Translations under genes and position numbers: made by a program
Notes under the pieces: generated by a model
Seen by the model: the letters and a program-made list of their open reading frames with translations, nothing else
Told to the model about the DNA's origin: nothing
The model's database searches: none
Shown: one piece after another, positions 18,544 through 26,637 of the stretch
How the letters are laid out: every line of letters starts with the position of its first letter
Position numbering within the stretch: the first letter of the stretch is position 1
From: an uncultured Acetatifactor sp.
Lineage (GTDB): Bacteria > Bacillota > Clostridia > Lachnospirales > Lachnospiraceae
Reading direction: 5' to 3'
Length of the DNA: 64,000 bases
Assembly: GCA_910585015.1 (NCBI GenBank)
Contig: CAJUCT010000015.1
Span: 21,777-85,776 of the forward strand

Positions 18544-18547
18544 TAAT

Positions 18548-19678
18548 CTATATAATCAAAGATATGATGGAGACGAAGGGGGAAAAGTCTATATCCACCG
18601 AGCCATCCCAGGACAGGCGGATGGCCTCAGACATTCTTTTTTCATCCAGTCCCATAGCTTTGAGCACATAGCTTAAGCTATGGGAAGAAGAGTTGCAGGC
18701 AGAGCCGTTTGAAAAGGAATAATTTTCACCGAGACATAAAAAGGCGGTTTCCGCATCTAAGCCGTCAATACTTATGTTGGCGGTAGACGGGAGACAATAT
18801 TCTTGTTCTCCGTTAAATGTATAGGGCAGATTTGATATTGCGGAGAGCAGAGACTGTTTGATCCGCCGACAATTTGAGATATTTTTTTCTAAGTCCCGTT
18901 CACATATTTCAACAGCTTTCGAAAATCCGGAAACTAAGGCTATCGGTGTTGTGCCAGGGCGAAATCCTCGTTCCTGTGAGCCCCCATACATAAGAGGAGT
19001 TAGAGGCGGTCTATTATAGTTAGAATCCCGTTTTAAGATCAGGGCACCAATTCCCTGAGGACCTCCGATTTTGTGACTTGTAATGCTCATTATATCGTAG
19101 TTGAGTTTCCTGATCTGAGGATTCAATTTTCCCAGAGCCTGTGTCGCGTCAACATGAAAATATACACCTTTATTCCGGAGATACGCTCCGATTTCCTCAA
19201 CTGGCTGCATAATGCCGGTTTCGCTATTAACATACATTATTGACACAAGACAGGTGTTGTCTGTGATTAGGTTACACAGGTTTTTGGTATCTATGCGTCC
19301 AGATATATCGGGTTCGATGTAGTCTACTTGAAAGCCTCTTTTTTCGAGCACTTTCAAAGGCTCGAGAACGGATTTATGTTCAATAGCAGTGGAAATAATA
19401 TGTGTTTTCCCAGTGGAGCGGGCATATTCTTCGATACCCAATATGGCCATATTATTACTTTCTGTTGAACCGCTTGTAAAAATAATTTCGTCCGGGTTTA
19501 CTCCCAATATGGCGGCAATGTTGGCCCGATATAATTGCACTACTTTTTGCGCATTGGTTCCATAAATATGTGTGCGGCTGTCCGCATTTCCGATTGTGCT
19601 TTGATAAGTTTCAATCATTGCGTCAAGCACTTCGGGCAAAATAGGTGCCGAAGCGTTATAGTCCAAATATAGTGACAT
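18548..19678 (-). CDS. dndA: Cysteine desulfurase DndA (phosphorothioation sulfur donor)
   Basis: A 376-residue NifS/IscS-type PLP enzyme that takes sulfur from cysteine. The PLP lysine is in TSHKIGGPQG (~residue 202) and the catalytic cysteine in SNGSACNSSSH (~residue 325); the SGSTESNN and HVDATQALGK motifs are also present. Start ATG 19678 follows GAGGAGTAACCT, where the TAA is the end of dndE, so only 3 nt separate the genes. Being last in a dndB-C-D-E cluster, it is the dedicated sulfur donor for DndC rather than a housekeeping IscS. In many Dnd loci dndA is missing or upstream; here it is the terminal gene (order BCDEA). Confidence 0.92.
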   Translation of the reverse strand: MSLYLDYNASAPILPEVLDAMIETYQSTIGNADSRTHIYGTNAQKVVQLYRANIAAILGVNPDEIIFTSGSTESNNMAILGIEEYARSTGKTHIISTAIEHKSVLEPLKVLEKRGFQVDYIEPDISGRIDTKNLCNLITDNTCLVSIMYVNSETGIMQPVEEIGAYLRNKGVYFHVDATQALGKLNPQIRKLNYDIMSITSHKIGGPQGIGALILKRDSNYNRPPLTPLMYGGSQERGFRPGTTPIALVSGFSKAVEICERDLEKNISNCRRIKQSLLSAISNLPYTFNGEQEYCLPSTANISIDGLDAETAFLCLGENYSFSNGSACNSSSHSLSYVLKAMGLDEKRMSEAIRLSWDGSVDIDFSPFVSIISLII

Positions 19679-19681
19679 AGG

Positions 19682-20065
19682 TTACTCCTCTGCTGGCAGA
19701 GTGGCCAGCAAATCCTGAATGCTCTTAAGGACGTCCCGGGAACTGTAGTGGTTAATTCCTCGGTTCAAATGGAGACGAAAGTATTTCAATAATGTGTCGG
19801 GATCGTCTCCGAGACCGTCTTTAATACATCGTGTGCGTATGATTTCCTCATAAATTTCATGGTATTCACCGGCAAATGTCAGCCAGCTCATTTCAACATT
19901 GCTGTCGGATAGCGGGTCGACGCCTCCAGGCACAGTCTCTTCGCTTAAAGACCAGCATAATGCCCATCTGCAAATGATATTCCAATTCTGTATGCCAGTG
20001 CGCGATTTGATTCTGATCAGCTTTTCCTTTTCCGGCTGTGATAGCTTAAACTGTTTACAAATCAT
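19682..20065 (-). CDS. dndE: DNA sulfur modification protein DndE
   Basis: About 127 residues. The N-terminus MICKQFKLSQPEKEKLIRI, a nearby RTGIQNWNIICRWALC and later HLNRGINHY fit the small basic DNA-binding DndE family, which works with DndC and DndD in installing the sulfur. A longer frame begins 14 codons upstream, but ATG 20065 overlaps the dndD stop as TGATG and has GGAGG 9 nt before it, so it is the better start. Immediately followed by dndA. Confidence 0.88.
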   Translation of the reverse strand: MICKQFKLSQPEKEKLIRIKSRTGIQNWNIICRWALCWSLSEETVPGGVDPLSDSNVEMSWLTFAGEYHEIYEEIIRTRCIKDGLGDDPDTLLKYFRLHLNRGINHYSSRDVLKSIQDLLATLPAEE

Positions 20066-22059
20066 CAGAGTGTACCTCCAAAATAACCCGTCCATATGGA
20101 ACTGCATTTTTCTTCTTCGTTATAGACAAGAGTATATGTGGCCTCAACGTATTCTTTTATATCCTCAAGATATTTGCCATAAATTTCTTCATCCGTAGAT
20201 AAAACCAATACCTGAGAACTTGCATTGGGTAAATATTTGTTGATAAAATTGGATCTATGGGCTGAATCAAGTCTGGCCATAGGCGTATCAATGATTACAG
20301 GGAGTTTATAGCCGGAGGATAGCGCAAGTCCCCAAATAATTGATATTGCAAACATCTGCTTTTCACCGGCTGACAGTTGCTCCTTGAGCAAAATGCCCCC
20401 TTTATAGTCACGTAACGTGATATCTAACGATACCGGATCAATGGAAATAGAGGTGATAATGGCCTCTTTTTGCGCAAGATACTTAAAGCATTTTGCAATA
20501 TTCGTCTCAAGTTTTTCGACTTTCTGGCTCTGTAGGCGTTTCATAAACTCATCCATGACTTCCAGCGTCATTGTAGAGTATTTGAGTATTCGCAAATTGT
20601 CATCATTTGCATCGGCATCAGCCGCAATCTTTAGCATAATTTTGTGACTCTGATGTTCTAATTGTTCTTTTTCAAACTTACTGCTTTTGAGTTGATCATC
20701 GCATTTAGAGATATCATTTTCAAGTTGGGCACGATGTACCTCCAAAGTTTTAATTTTTTTGAGCAAATTAAGGGTGTCGTATTGTTCAGCCGTGCTGCTT
20801 AGATGGACTTCCAGCTGCTGAAGAGCAGTTTCGGTATTGGCGCTATTTTCTATAATCTGTCTGGAATTTTGCAAAATTTTTGCCGCATCTATCTTGATAA
20901 ATCTTTCAAGCAATGATGATGCAAGTGGTGTCAAAGCAGGGCTTCCTGTTGATTCAAGGTCACTTTCGAACAGAGCTAACTGGTTTTGCATCAATTGACG
21001 GATAGCTTCTGTGATAGATGGATTATCTGTAAATTTTGCATCGCATTGCTGAATTAAGTCTTCGTAAAGTTCCTTGACAATAGGAATGGAATATCGTAGG
21101 TTTCTTTCACTTTCGCTGGATATAGAAAGACTATATGTGTCGTCTATCAATTTTTTGCATAGACATAAGGGTGTGTATGGCGAAGACGCAAGAGCAATCG
21201 CCTCTTCTCTTAATTTATCAGATTGCTCTTTGAGGTCACGTTTTTGCTGTTCTATTTCATTGCGTTTAAGGCTTAGATTTCCTCCCTTTTTCCAGAAAGT
21301 TTGCTCGGCGATTTCCAAGTCGTTAACGGCTTTTTCTAGCTGGGGGACAAGGCTGGCCCGGTTCTCCATAATAGCTTGGATTCTTTTTTCACATGTTTCG
21401 AGAGCGATTATAACATCTTTGTATTCAGCCTGATACCCCCTGTCTTTGGCTTGTCTGATGGCATTGCTTTTCTCTTTTATTATTTTTTGTATATGGGCAA
21501 TCAGCGACTCAATTGTAACTACCCCCATCACCGATTTAATTGAGTCCTTAATTTTATCAAAGGCATCGTCATCCGCAATTTGACTTATCTTTTCATTGTC
21601 AAAGAAAAAGAATTTTGCAATTCCAAAGGGAATTAATTCTTCTACATAATATTCCCAGTTTTGGGATAGGTAGTTATCTACAAGACCGTTCTTTAAAACA
21701 GACAATGTGCTTTCTATTTTCATTTCATTTTGGCCCCAGGATCTCTTTATGGAAATAGTAGTATTTTTGTCGTCATCCAGTTCAATAACTAAGTTAATGT
21801 ATGCGTTTGGAATCGACGCAGATTTATTGATCCTATCCTTCAAAAACAAGTTGTAGGCTTCTTTTTTGCCGGTGATATACTCTACAGACTTTCGACCATA
21901 TAAACATAAGAAAATAGAATCTAGGATAGTGGTTTTTCCTCGTCCATTCATTCCTCCGATTAGAGTTATGTTCTTTTGGCCAATATGGTCTTGCAGGGCG
22001 ATGCAATGTTTTCCTTTATATATACCATAATTGTATAATTCTATATTTGAAAAATGCAT
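20065..22059 (-). CDS. dndD: DNA sulfur modification protein DndD, SMC-like ATPase
   Basis: 664 residues with ABC/SMC head motifs at both ends: Walker A GGMNGRGKTT (~35-44), ABC signature EQLSAGEKQM (~563) and Walker B LPVIIDTPMARLD (~585). Long coiled coils lie between (~180-300 and ~400-530). DndD supplies ATPase and probably nicking or DNA-remodelling activity for phosphorothioation. The ATG directly abuts the dndC stop (TAAATG), with GGAGG inside the end of dndC. Length is normal for the family. Confidence 0.93.
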   Translation of the reverse strand: MHFSNIELYNYGIYKGKHCIALQDHIGQKNITLIGGMNGRGKTTILDSIFLCLYGRKSVEYITGKKEAYNLFLKDRINKSASIPNAYINLVIELDDDKNTTISIKRSWGQNEMKIESTLSVLKNGLVDNYLSQNWEYYVEELIPFGIAKFFFFDNEKISQIADDDAFDKIKDSIKSVMGVVTIESLIAHIQKIIKEKSNAIRQAKDRGYQAEYKDVIIALETCEKRIQAIMENRASLVPQLEKAVNDLEIAEQTFWKKGGNLSLKRNEIEQQKRDLKEQSDKLREEAIALASSPYTPLCLCKKLIDDTYSLSISSESERNLRYSIPIVKELYEDLIQQCDAKFTDNPSITEAIRQLMQNQLALFESDLESTGSPALTPLASSLLERFIKIDAAKILQNSRQIIENSANTETALQQLEVHLSSTAEQYDTLNLLKKIKTLEVHRAQLENDISKCDDQLKSSKFEKEQLEHQSHKIMLKIAADADANDDNLRILKYSTMTLEVMDEFMKRLQSQKVEKLETNIAKCFKYLAQKEAIITSISIDPVSLDITLRDYKGGILLKEQLSAGEKQMFAISIIWGLALSSGYKLPVIIDTPMARLDSAHRSNFINKYLPNASSQVLVLSTDEEIYGKYLEDIKEYVEATYTLVYNEEEKCSSIWTGYFGGTL

Positions 22060-23625
22060 TTAGCAAGAGACCTCCATTTCAGTAGTTTTGGCTACCATGC
22101 TGATAGGTTCATCGGTCAGTATATCGTCTTCATCCATGGAAACATTCTCATCAACAAGTTGATACTCATCAAGTCCTTGCCTCTTTCGTCGAGTCCTCAT
22201 TAATTCCTCTGCATCAGGTTCGTCCTTATAATAAGCCTGCTTAATTTTACTTTCCAGATTTTTAACGACGTTTTTGGTGGCACTGATAGCGGAATTCTTA
22301 GCCTCCATATCCAGAAGACTGCTCTGGAGTTCCAGCATAAGCTCATAATCGGGATAAATATCTTTACAAACCTCAGACAACAGATTCCATTCTTCTGTTC
22401 CATAATATTTGTTCCCGATTATTGAATTATCTTCAAAATCTCTTCCAGTTACTTCCTTATATATGCGTGGAAGTGTATCCTCAAACTCGTGTTTTTCATC
22501 TAACCATATTTTGCGGATATATCGCAACTCGTCCTGAGTTATCAATTCCGTGTCTCGTACATCTTCTGGTCCTTTGTCTTGAATCGCTTTTTGCAGAGAA
22601 AGAAGTCTTTTTAAAAAATCCTCCCGTACTTCTTTGGTATATGGACCGTGAACTAGACGGTCTTTGTGCCAAGTAAGTTTTCCGGTCATTCTGCGGAAGT
22701 CCCGTCGGTTACGATCTATCTCATTTTGGGTATAGTCGCTTTTCATGCCGAAAGCAGCAATATAGTTTCTAAACTCAAGAAGTGGTAACATCCAGGATTT
22801 TTCTTCATCGTTATGTATCATTGCGGCCAGAGATTTATCTTCAGCCACCATAGTACATACCCAACATCCCATTCGGCTCCCGCCACATGATGGAGTACCG
22901 GATTCAACTACTAGGGGACATTCGTTGTCAGCAGATGCGCCCCGATACATGGACAATAAATCTTTATTGGAATGCCCCCAAGGGTTTGTGTTTTGCATGA
23001 GGAATTGCCATACCATGGAATCTGTCCAGTTTTCGATCGGGGTAAAAACATATGTATTTGGATAGGAGGCGTTAGGACTTAAATGTTCCCGGTATCTTTT
23101 TTTCTCGTATTCCTCCATGACTTGTTTCCTAGCCGAACTCTCCGCTTTTCTGGAACCTAAAACAAGAATGGCCTCGCTTTCTGCCGCAAGTATGCTTTTG
23201 ATGAATTGATTGGAGGGATCAATTTTCAAACGGTCGGTACACCATCTAAAGTTTGCTCTTGGGCAGGGGTATCCTTTGCCAATAAGATTAACCCAGAAAG
23301 TATTTTGAATTCTGGGTGTAAGTCTGTGGGGAACTAAGGGGAGGGATTCGTCATTCGCTTTATTCCGCATTTTAGTTAGGGAGCTTTCGGCCCAATTGGC
23401 AACAACAGGAGATTCTACCATGGTGTCAGTGCTGATAACATGGACCACTTTATGCCTTTTCTCTTTTGGGAGTTGGCTCAAAGCCATCCAAACCAATTGT
23501 ACTGTTGCGGAGGAATCTTTTCCACCACTATATCCACAAATCCATGGAATATTATCAGATATATATATTTTCTTGATAACATCTAAGGTTTCTTGTAATT
23601 CTTCCTTTGTTAAAATATCTGTCAT
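22060..23625 (-). CDS. dndC: DNA sulfur modification protein DndC, PAPS-reductase-like
   Basis: 521 residues. The ATP-pyrophosphatase PP-loop SGGKDSS is at residues 33-39, followed by the PAPS-reductase-like fold. The cysteine groups PCPRANFRWC and CGGSRMGCWVC are suited to the Fe-S cluster known for DndC. It activates the DNA backbone and transfers sulfur from DndA. The C-terminal ~100 residues are charged and may contact partners. It sits between dndB (14-nt gap) and dndD (no gap). Family membership is unambiguous. Confidence 0.94.
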   Translation of the reverse strand: MTDILTKEELQETLDVIKKIYISDNIPWICGYSGGKDSSATVQLVWMALSQLPKEKRHKVVHVISTDTMVESPVVANWAESSLTKMRNKANDESLPLVPHRLTPRIQNTFWVNLIGKGYPCPRANFRWCTDRLKIDPSNQFIKSILAAESEAILVLGSRKAESSARKQVMEEYEKKRYREHLSPNASYPNTYVFTPIENWTDSMVWQFLMQNTNPWGHSNKDLLSMYRGASADNECPLVVESGTPSCGGSRMGCWVCTMVAEDKSLAAMIHNDEEKSWMLPLLEFRNYIAAFGMKSDYTQNEIDRNRRDFRRMTGKLTWHKDRLVHGPYTKEVREDFLKRLLSLQKAIQDKGPEDVRDTELITQDELRYIRKIWLDEKHEFEDTLPRIYKEVTGRDFEDNSIIGNKYYGTEEWNLLSEVCKDIYPDYELMLELQSSLLDMEAKNSAISATKNVVKNLESKIKQAYYKDEPDAEELMRTRRKRQGLDEYQLVDENVSMDEDDILTDEPISMVAKTTEMEVSC

Positions 23626-23639
23626 GTTTGTGTCCTCGC

Positions 23640-24659
23640 TTATAAGATTTTGGAGCGTATGAAGTTTGTCATACTTTTTTGGGTGGCGCGTGAGAGTTGG
23701 ACGCTACCGTCTACAACAATTCCATTTTGCCATGCTGAATTTGACTTACTCCAGTTTATATTCTGTAATGCTTTTAATCTATTTTGCCAGTTATCCGGGT
23801 AAATTTCAACTAATTCATTTCCAACTTCCCCTAAAGATTTTATGGTTATACTCAGAGGAGAGAGCGATTCTCTTCTAATAACGGAGGATTTGATCTTTCC
23901 GGTCTCGACTTCTTTCCATTCGGTCATATTATCGAAAACTTGAGACCAAAAATGGATTGCCAAGGATTTTTGATCTTCATATATCAGGGAAGAATTGTTT
24001 AAAAATGCCTTGGTTCCGTGGAATAATGCGCTTAGTGTAAACAGGGCCACAGAGCGGTTGGGAATGGAAGTATGCTCTTTGTCCACTAGCTTTGAAAAGC
24101 CGTCAATATTGTCAATTACTTCTTTAACTAATATAGAAAAGTCATTTCGATTATCATATAGAATATTTAATGATTTTGTTGGGCGAATGGCATGCTTATT
24201 TAAATCAGAAAACATTTGTTGTGAACGCTTTAGCCCGATGTCGTGATATAGAACCATAGAGATATGTTCATATTTCAATTCGGGGTTGACTTTAAGAGCG
24301 GCCTCGATAGCAGCCCGCCTGTGCTGTCCATCATTTATTAATAGTTTTGAAGAGATATCTATAGTCACATTTCCGAGAGCAGGCGTGTCTTTGCTAAGAG
24401 GTTCAAAAATCAGTTCACCATCTACAGAGGCAGTAAGAGCGGAAAATACATAGGAGGTCGGATTTTTTATGATGTAGTTGCACATCTCTGGAATTCGTGC
24501 TTTGTTCAGGATTCGCTGAGATCGAACTTCAGGCGGCATGTTTTCGTCGCTGAAAGTAAAAAGTCTTGAAACACAATTAAGTGGAATCATTGTAATATAA
24601 TATTCCATATTAGCCTGTATCCCTTTTACAGCAGGGAAGATTAATTTTGCTGAGTTCAT
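23640..24659 (-). CDS. dndB: DndB, DGQHR-type regulator of the dnd operon
   Basis: About 339 residues. The motif NDGQHRRAAIEAAL is the DGQHR signature of DndB/DGQHR-domain proteins, followed by DLNKHAIRPTKSLN. In studied Dnd systems DndB represses the dnd operon and tunes modification frequency. GGAGG (24664-24668) is too close to the most upstream ATG (24671), so the ATG at 24659 (MNSAKLIF) is preferred. First gene of the operon, preceded by a fair promoter. DpdB of Dpd islands belongs to the same broad fold, but the direct neighbours dndC-D-E-A make DndB the right name. Confidence 0.9.
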   Translation of the reverse strand: MNSAKLIFPAVKGIQANMEYYITMIPLNCVSRLFTFSDENMPPEVRSQRILNKARIPEMCNYIIKNPTSYVFSALTASVDGELIFEPLSKDTPALGNVTIDISSKLLINDGQHRRAAIEAALKVNPELKYEHISMVLYHDIGLKRSQQMFSDLNKHAIRPTKSLNILYDNRNDFSILVKEVIDNIDGFSKLVDKEHTSIPNRSVALFTLSALFHGTKAFLNNSSLIYEDQKSLAIHFWSQVFDNMTEWKEVETGKIKSSVIRRESLSPLSITIKSLGEVGNELVEIYPDNWQNRLKALQNINWSKSNSAWQNGIVVDGSVQLSRATQKSMTNFIRSKIL

Positions 24660-24692
24660 CATTACCTCCATAAATATAAATCAACTTGAGAT

Positions 24693-24721
24693 ATTTTACC
24701 ACAATAGCAAAAGGAAGTCTA
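24693..24721 (-). promoter_or_regulatory. Candidate promoter of dndBCDEA
   Basis: On the minus strand: TAGACT (24721-24716, 4 of 6), 17-bp spacer, TAAAAT (24698-24693, 5 of 6), 34 bp before the preferred dndB start. This is a natural target for DndB autoregulation. Confidence 0.5.
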
Positions 24722-24953
24722 TAAATTTGTAAAGGAAGTTCAAAGCAATAAAATGCTGAAGCAAGGCCAGATTTGCTATTTAAGTAATAATACGTATTCA
24801 AAAAATTAGTAGCAAGTATGTGCTCTACTATGGGTAGACATATAATATTGTGAAATGCAATGATATGCATTTTTATTACCGATTTATTATGAGAATACAT
24901 AGAAAATAATATTGCAGAATAAAAATATATGATTGACTCGCAATTCGTATCAA
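24722..24953. other. AT-rich intergenic region with two inverted repeats, right edge of the island
   Basis: There is no gene between dndB and the next open frame. Seen here: an interrupted inverted repeat TAGTAG (24807-24812) / CTACTA (24825-24830), extended by CA/TG inside, and AAATGCA (24853-24859) / TGCATTT (24866-24872) with a 6-nt spacer. Both could be operators. No tRNA end, integrase or clear att-like duplication was found. Confidence 0.4.
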
Positions 24954-25271
24954 ATGTGCGTTAAAATACTGGACAGCTGGAAAGAATTTTTTGACACTGG
25001 GATAAACTGGAAAGATTTTGAACCCGATATAACCTATGAAGCCTATAAAAACGTGACCGACCGCCAGCACTTGAGCAAAGCCAGGTCCATGCCCATCCAT
25101 TTTCTGAAAGCATCCGGCAAAGGCTTTTTCGTGGACAGGGAGGGATATGCCCTTGCCCTGCGGGAGGACTTGCAGGACTGTATCCGTAACCAGGCGCTGG
25201 GACGGCATATGAAAGATATTTTGGAATACAGGACGATGGAATACTATCCCAGAAGATACACCGGGAAATAG
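24954..25271 (+). CDS. Short hypothetical protein, possibly the 3' remnant of a larger gene
   Basis: About 105 residues from ATG 24954 (a TTG seven codons upstream is also in frame). Neither start has a ribosome binding site, unusual for this genome. The sequence is dense and protein-like (INWKDFEPDITYEAY, MPIHFLKASGKGFFVDREGY) and ends at TAG 25269-25271. It reads like the C-terminal domain of something longer whose 5' part was lost at the island edge. Family not recognised. The next gene begins 33 nt later on the same strand. Confidence 0.4.
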   Translation: MCVKILDSWKEFFDTGINWKDFEPDITYEAYKNVTDRQHLSKARSMPIHFLKASGKGFFVDREGYALALREDLQDCIRNQALGRHMKDILEYRTMEYYPRRYTGK

Positions 25272-25303
25272 TTTTCCCGCTCGTATTGCGAAGGAGGTAC
25301 AGG

Positions 25304-26071
25304 GTGGAAATATTATCCGTAGGCGCGTGTCCTTACGAAGAAGTGCTGGAGATACATGTCAGGCTTGAGGAAGGAGAGGTTCTCACAGAGGGAGGAACCA
25401 TTCAAATTGAGATGATGGATGATTCTTTCCTTGAAAGAGAAGTAAAAATAATTAATCCCCGCTGGGTAGGTGATTATGCCGCTGTGTCCGAACGGGCAAA
25501 GCAGCGGAAACAGTCTGGAGAAACGCTAAAAGAATTTAAAGGCTCCGAAGTGTGCGACGTTGTGGTTATGCATGTTCCATACCATGAGGTCAAGAACGAA
25601 GCTGAGATAAACAGCAGAGCTTTCCTTGCGGAGATGGAAAAGATGGTATGTATATCACCATTCAAAGAAATAAATGGCGGGGAAGAAAGTATTTACGATT
25701 ATGTTCAGGAAGGCTATGAAGTTTCGGATAAGGTGATCGCCTATTTGAAGACTACAAACCTATATTTGATGAGCCTGGGAATATACAAGCATCCCTTTAA
25801 GCCGGACAAGAATTTGTGCGGTCCCTATCTTTATACAGATGGCTACTATTATTGGGACAGAGATACATGGAAATATGTCTTGAAATATCATGTAACACTT
25901 CCGCAGGAATTTATTGATCACGTCATGTCAGATGAGGGGACGGCTTTTCTGGAAGCACAGGCACGGGAATCAGATTCCTGGGTCAGCAGAATAAAGGATT
26001 GGAAAGAGCAGAAAGATACACTGTGTCTTTTGCCGGACATTGCGGGTGATGAAAAACTGGAAAATTTTTAG
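25304..26071 (+). CDS. Hypothetical protein, acidic, no recognised domain
   Basis: About 255 residues. GTG 25304 lies 6 nt after AAGGAGG (25291-25297) and is preferred over TTG 25286, which sits upstream of the ribosome site. No signal peptide, membrane helix or catalytic motif was seen. The beta-rich start (VEILSVGACPYEEVLEIHVRL) and a tyrosine-rich centre (YTDGYYYWDRDTWKY) suggest a folded cytoplasmic protein. Composition is AT-richer than the genes downstream, so it may belong to the same acquired segment as the dnd island. Function unknown. Confidence 0.65.
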   Translation: MEILSVGACPYEEVLEIHVRLEEGEVLTEGGTIQIEMMDDSFLEREVKIINPRWVGDYAAVSERAKQRKQSGETLKEFKGSEVCDVVVMHVPYHEVKNEAEINSRAFLAEMEKMVCISPFKEINGGEESIYDYVQEGYEVSDKVIAYLKTTNLYLMSLGIYKHPFKPDKNLCGPYLYTDGYYYWDRDTWKYVLKYHVTLPQEFIDHVMSDEGTAFLEAQARESDSWVSRIKDWKEQKDTLCLLPDIAGDEKLENF

Positions 26072-26150
26072 AGATTTGTAAACAGGAGTATGCAGGAATA
26101 ATGAGACATAAGCGTTCCCTAATTTACAAATCCACTGGGGAGGGTTATAC

Positions 26151-26378
26151 ATGTTATTCGGCAGAAAAAATAGGGCAAATACCAGCAACCAACCAGGCTA
26201 CAACCCTGAAACCCACCGTTCAATCCTGCGCTGCAGCATCTGCACCGGCGAGCAGGTGGCGGGATTCAAGGACATCCGCACCGGGAAATTCCAGGAGGTC
26301 ATGCTCATCAAAAATAACCAGGAACTGCGGGAGTTTATGGAGACGTATGGTGTCAGCGAAGTGACAAAGGAGTATTGA
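26151..26378 (+). CDS. Small conserved protein with CSICTGEQ motif
   Basis: 75 residues, ATG preceded by GGGAGGGTTATAC. The core RCSICTGEQVAGFKD with two closely spaced cysteines, followed by RTGKFQEVMLIKNNQELREF, looks like a family I recall as widespread among Lachnospiraceae and sometimes mislabelled as a dehydrogenase; no enzymatic domain could fit. A metal- or redox-sensitive small protein is possible but unproven. A different overlapping frame (26101-26364) lacks such features and is rejected. Confidence 0.6.
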   Translation: MLFGRKNRANTSNQPGYNPETHRSILRCSICTGEQVAGFKDIRTGKFQEVMLIKNNQELREFMETYGVSEVTKEY

Positions 26379-26494
26379 GGAAGCTCACTCCCCGTTTCCT
26401 GGTGGAGATTGTGTCGGTCATGTTCATCCCGGCGGCGGTGGGAACTATGGACTCTTGGGGGGAGCATAAAAGGCATGGAATCCCGTTAAAATGA
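26378..26494 (+). pseudogene. CidA/LrgA-like (holin-like) gene remnant
   Basis: Directly after the previous stop, an open frame without a start codon reads RKLTPRFLVEIVSVMFIPAA then VGTMDSWGEHKRHG, ending at TGA 26492-26494. The core resembles the conserved central segment of CidA/LrgA membrane proteins (FLL....LLFIPAGVG). Only about 38 codons remain and there is no ribosome site, so it is probably a decayed fragment. From 26495 to 26637 nothing else was recognised. Confidence 0.4.
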
Positions 26495-26637
26495 GCAGGA
26501 GGCCTTCTGAATAGAACGAATGCGTAGAGGCTTACAGATTCGGGCAGCAAAAATAGAACAGCGGAAAAAACTGGCTTGAAAGAAAAGGCTCTAACAGAAA
26601 TGGGAGTCAGGCGTTAAGACGGCAGCAGGAGGACGAC

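Noticed and set aside
19682..20107. Longer DndE starting at 20107
   Set aside because: The extra 14 codons overlap dndD and have no ribosome site; ATG 20065 has GGAGG and the TGATG overlap.
1500..25000. Flanking direct repeats that would prove island integration
   Set aside because: No convincing long identical repeat was seen at the two composition boundaries; a computed repeat search would be needed.
26101..26364. Alternative frame over the small CSICTGEQ gene
   Set aside because: Ser/Thr/Arg-rich without ribosome site, whereas the 26151 frame has both a site and a conserved-looking core.
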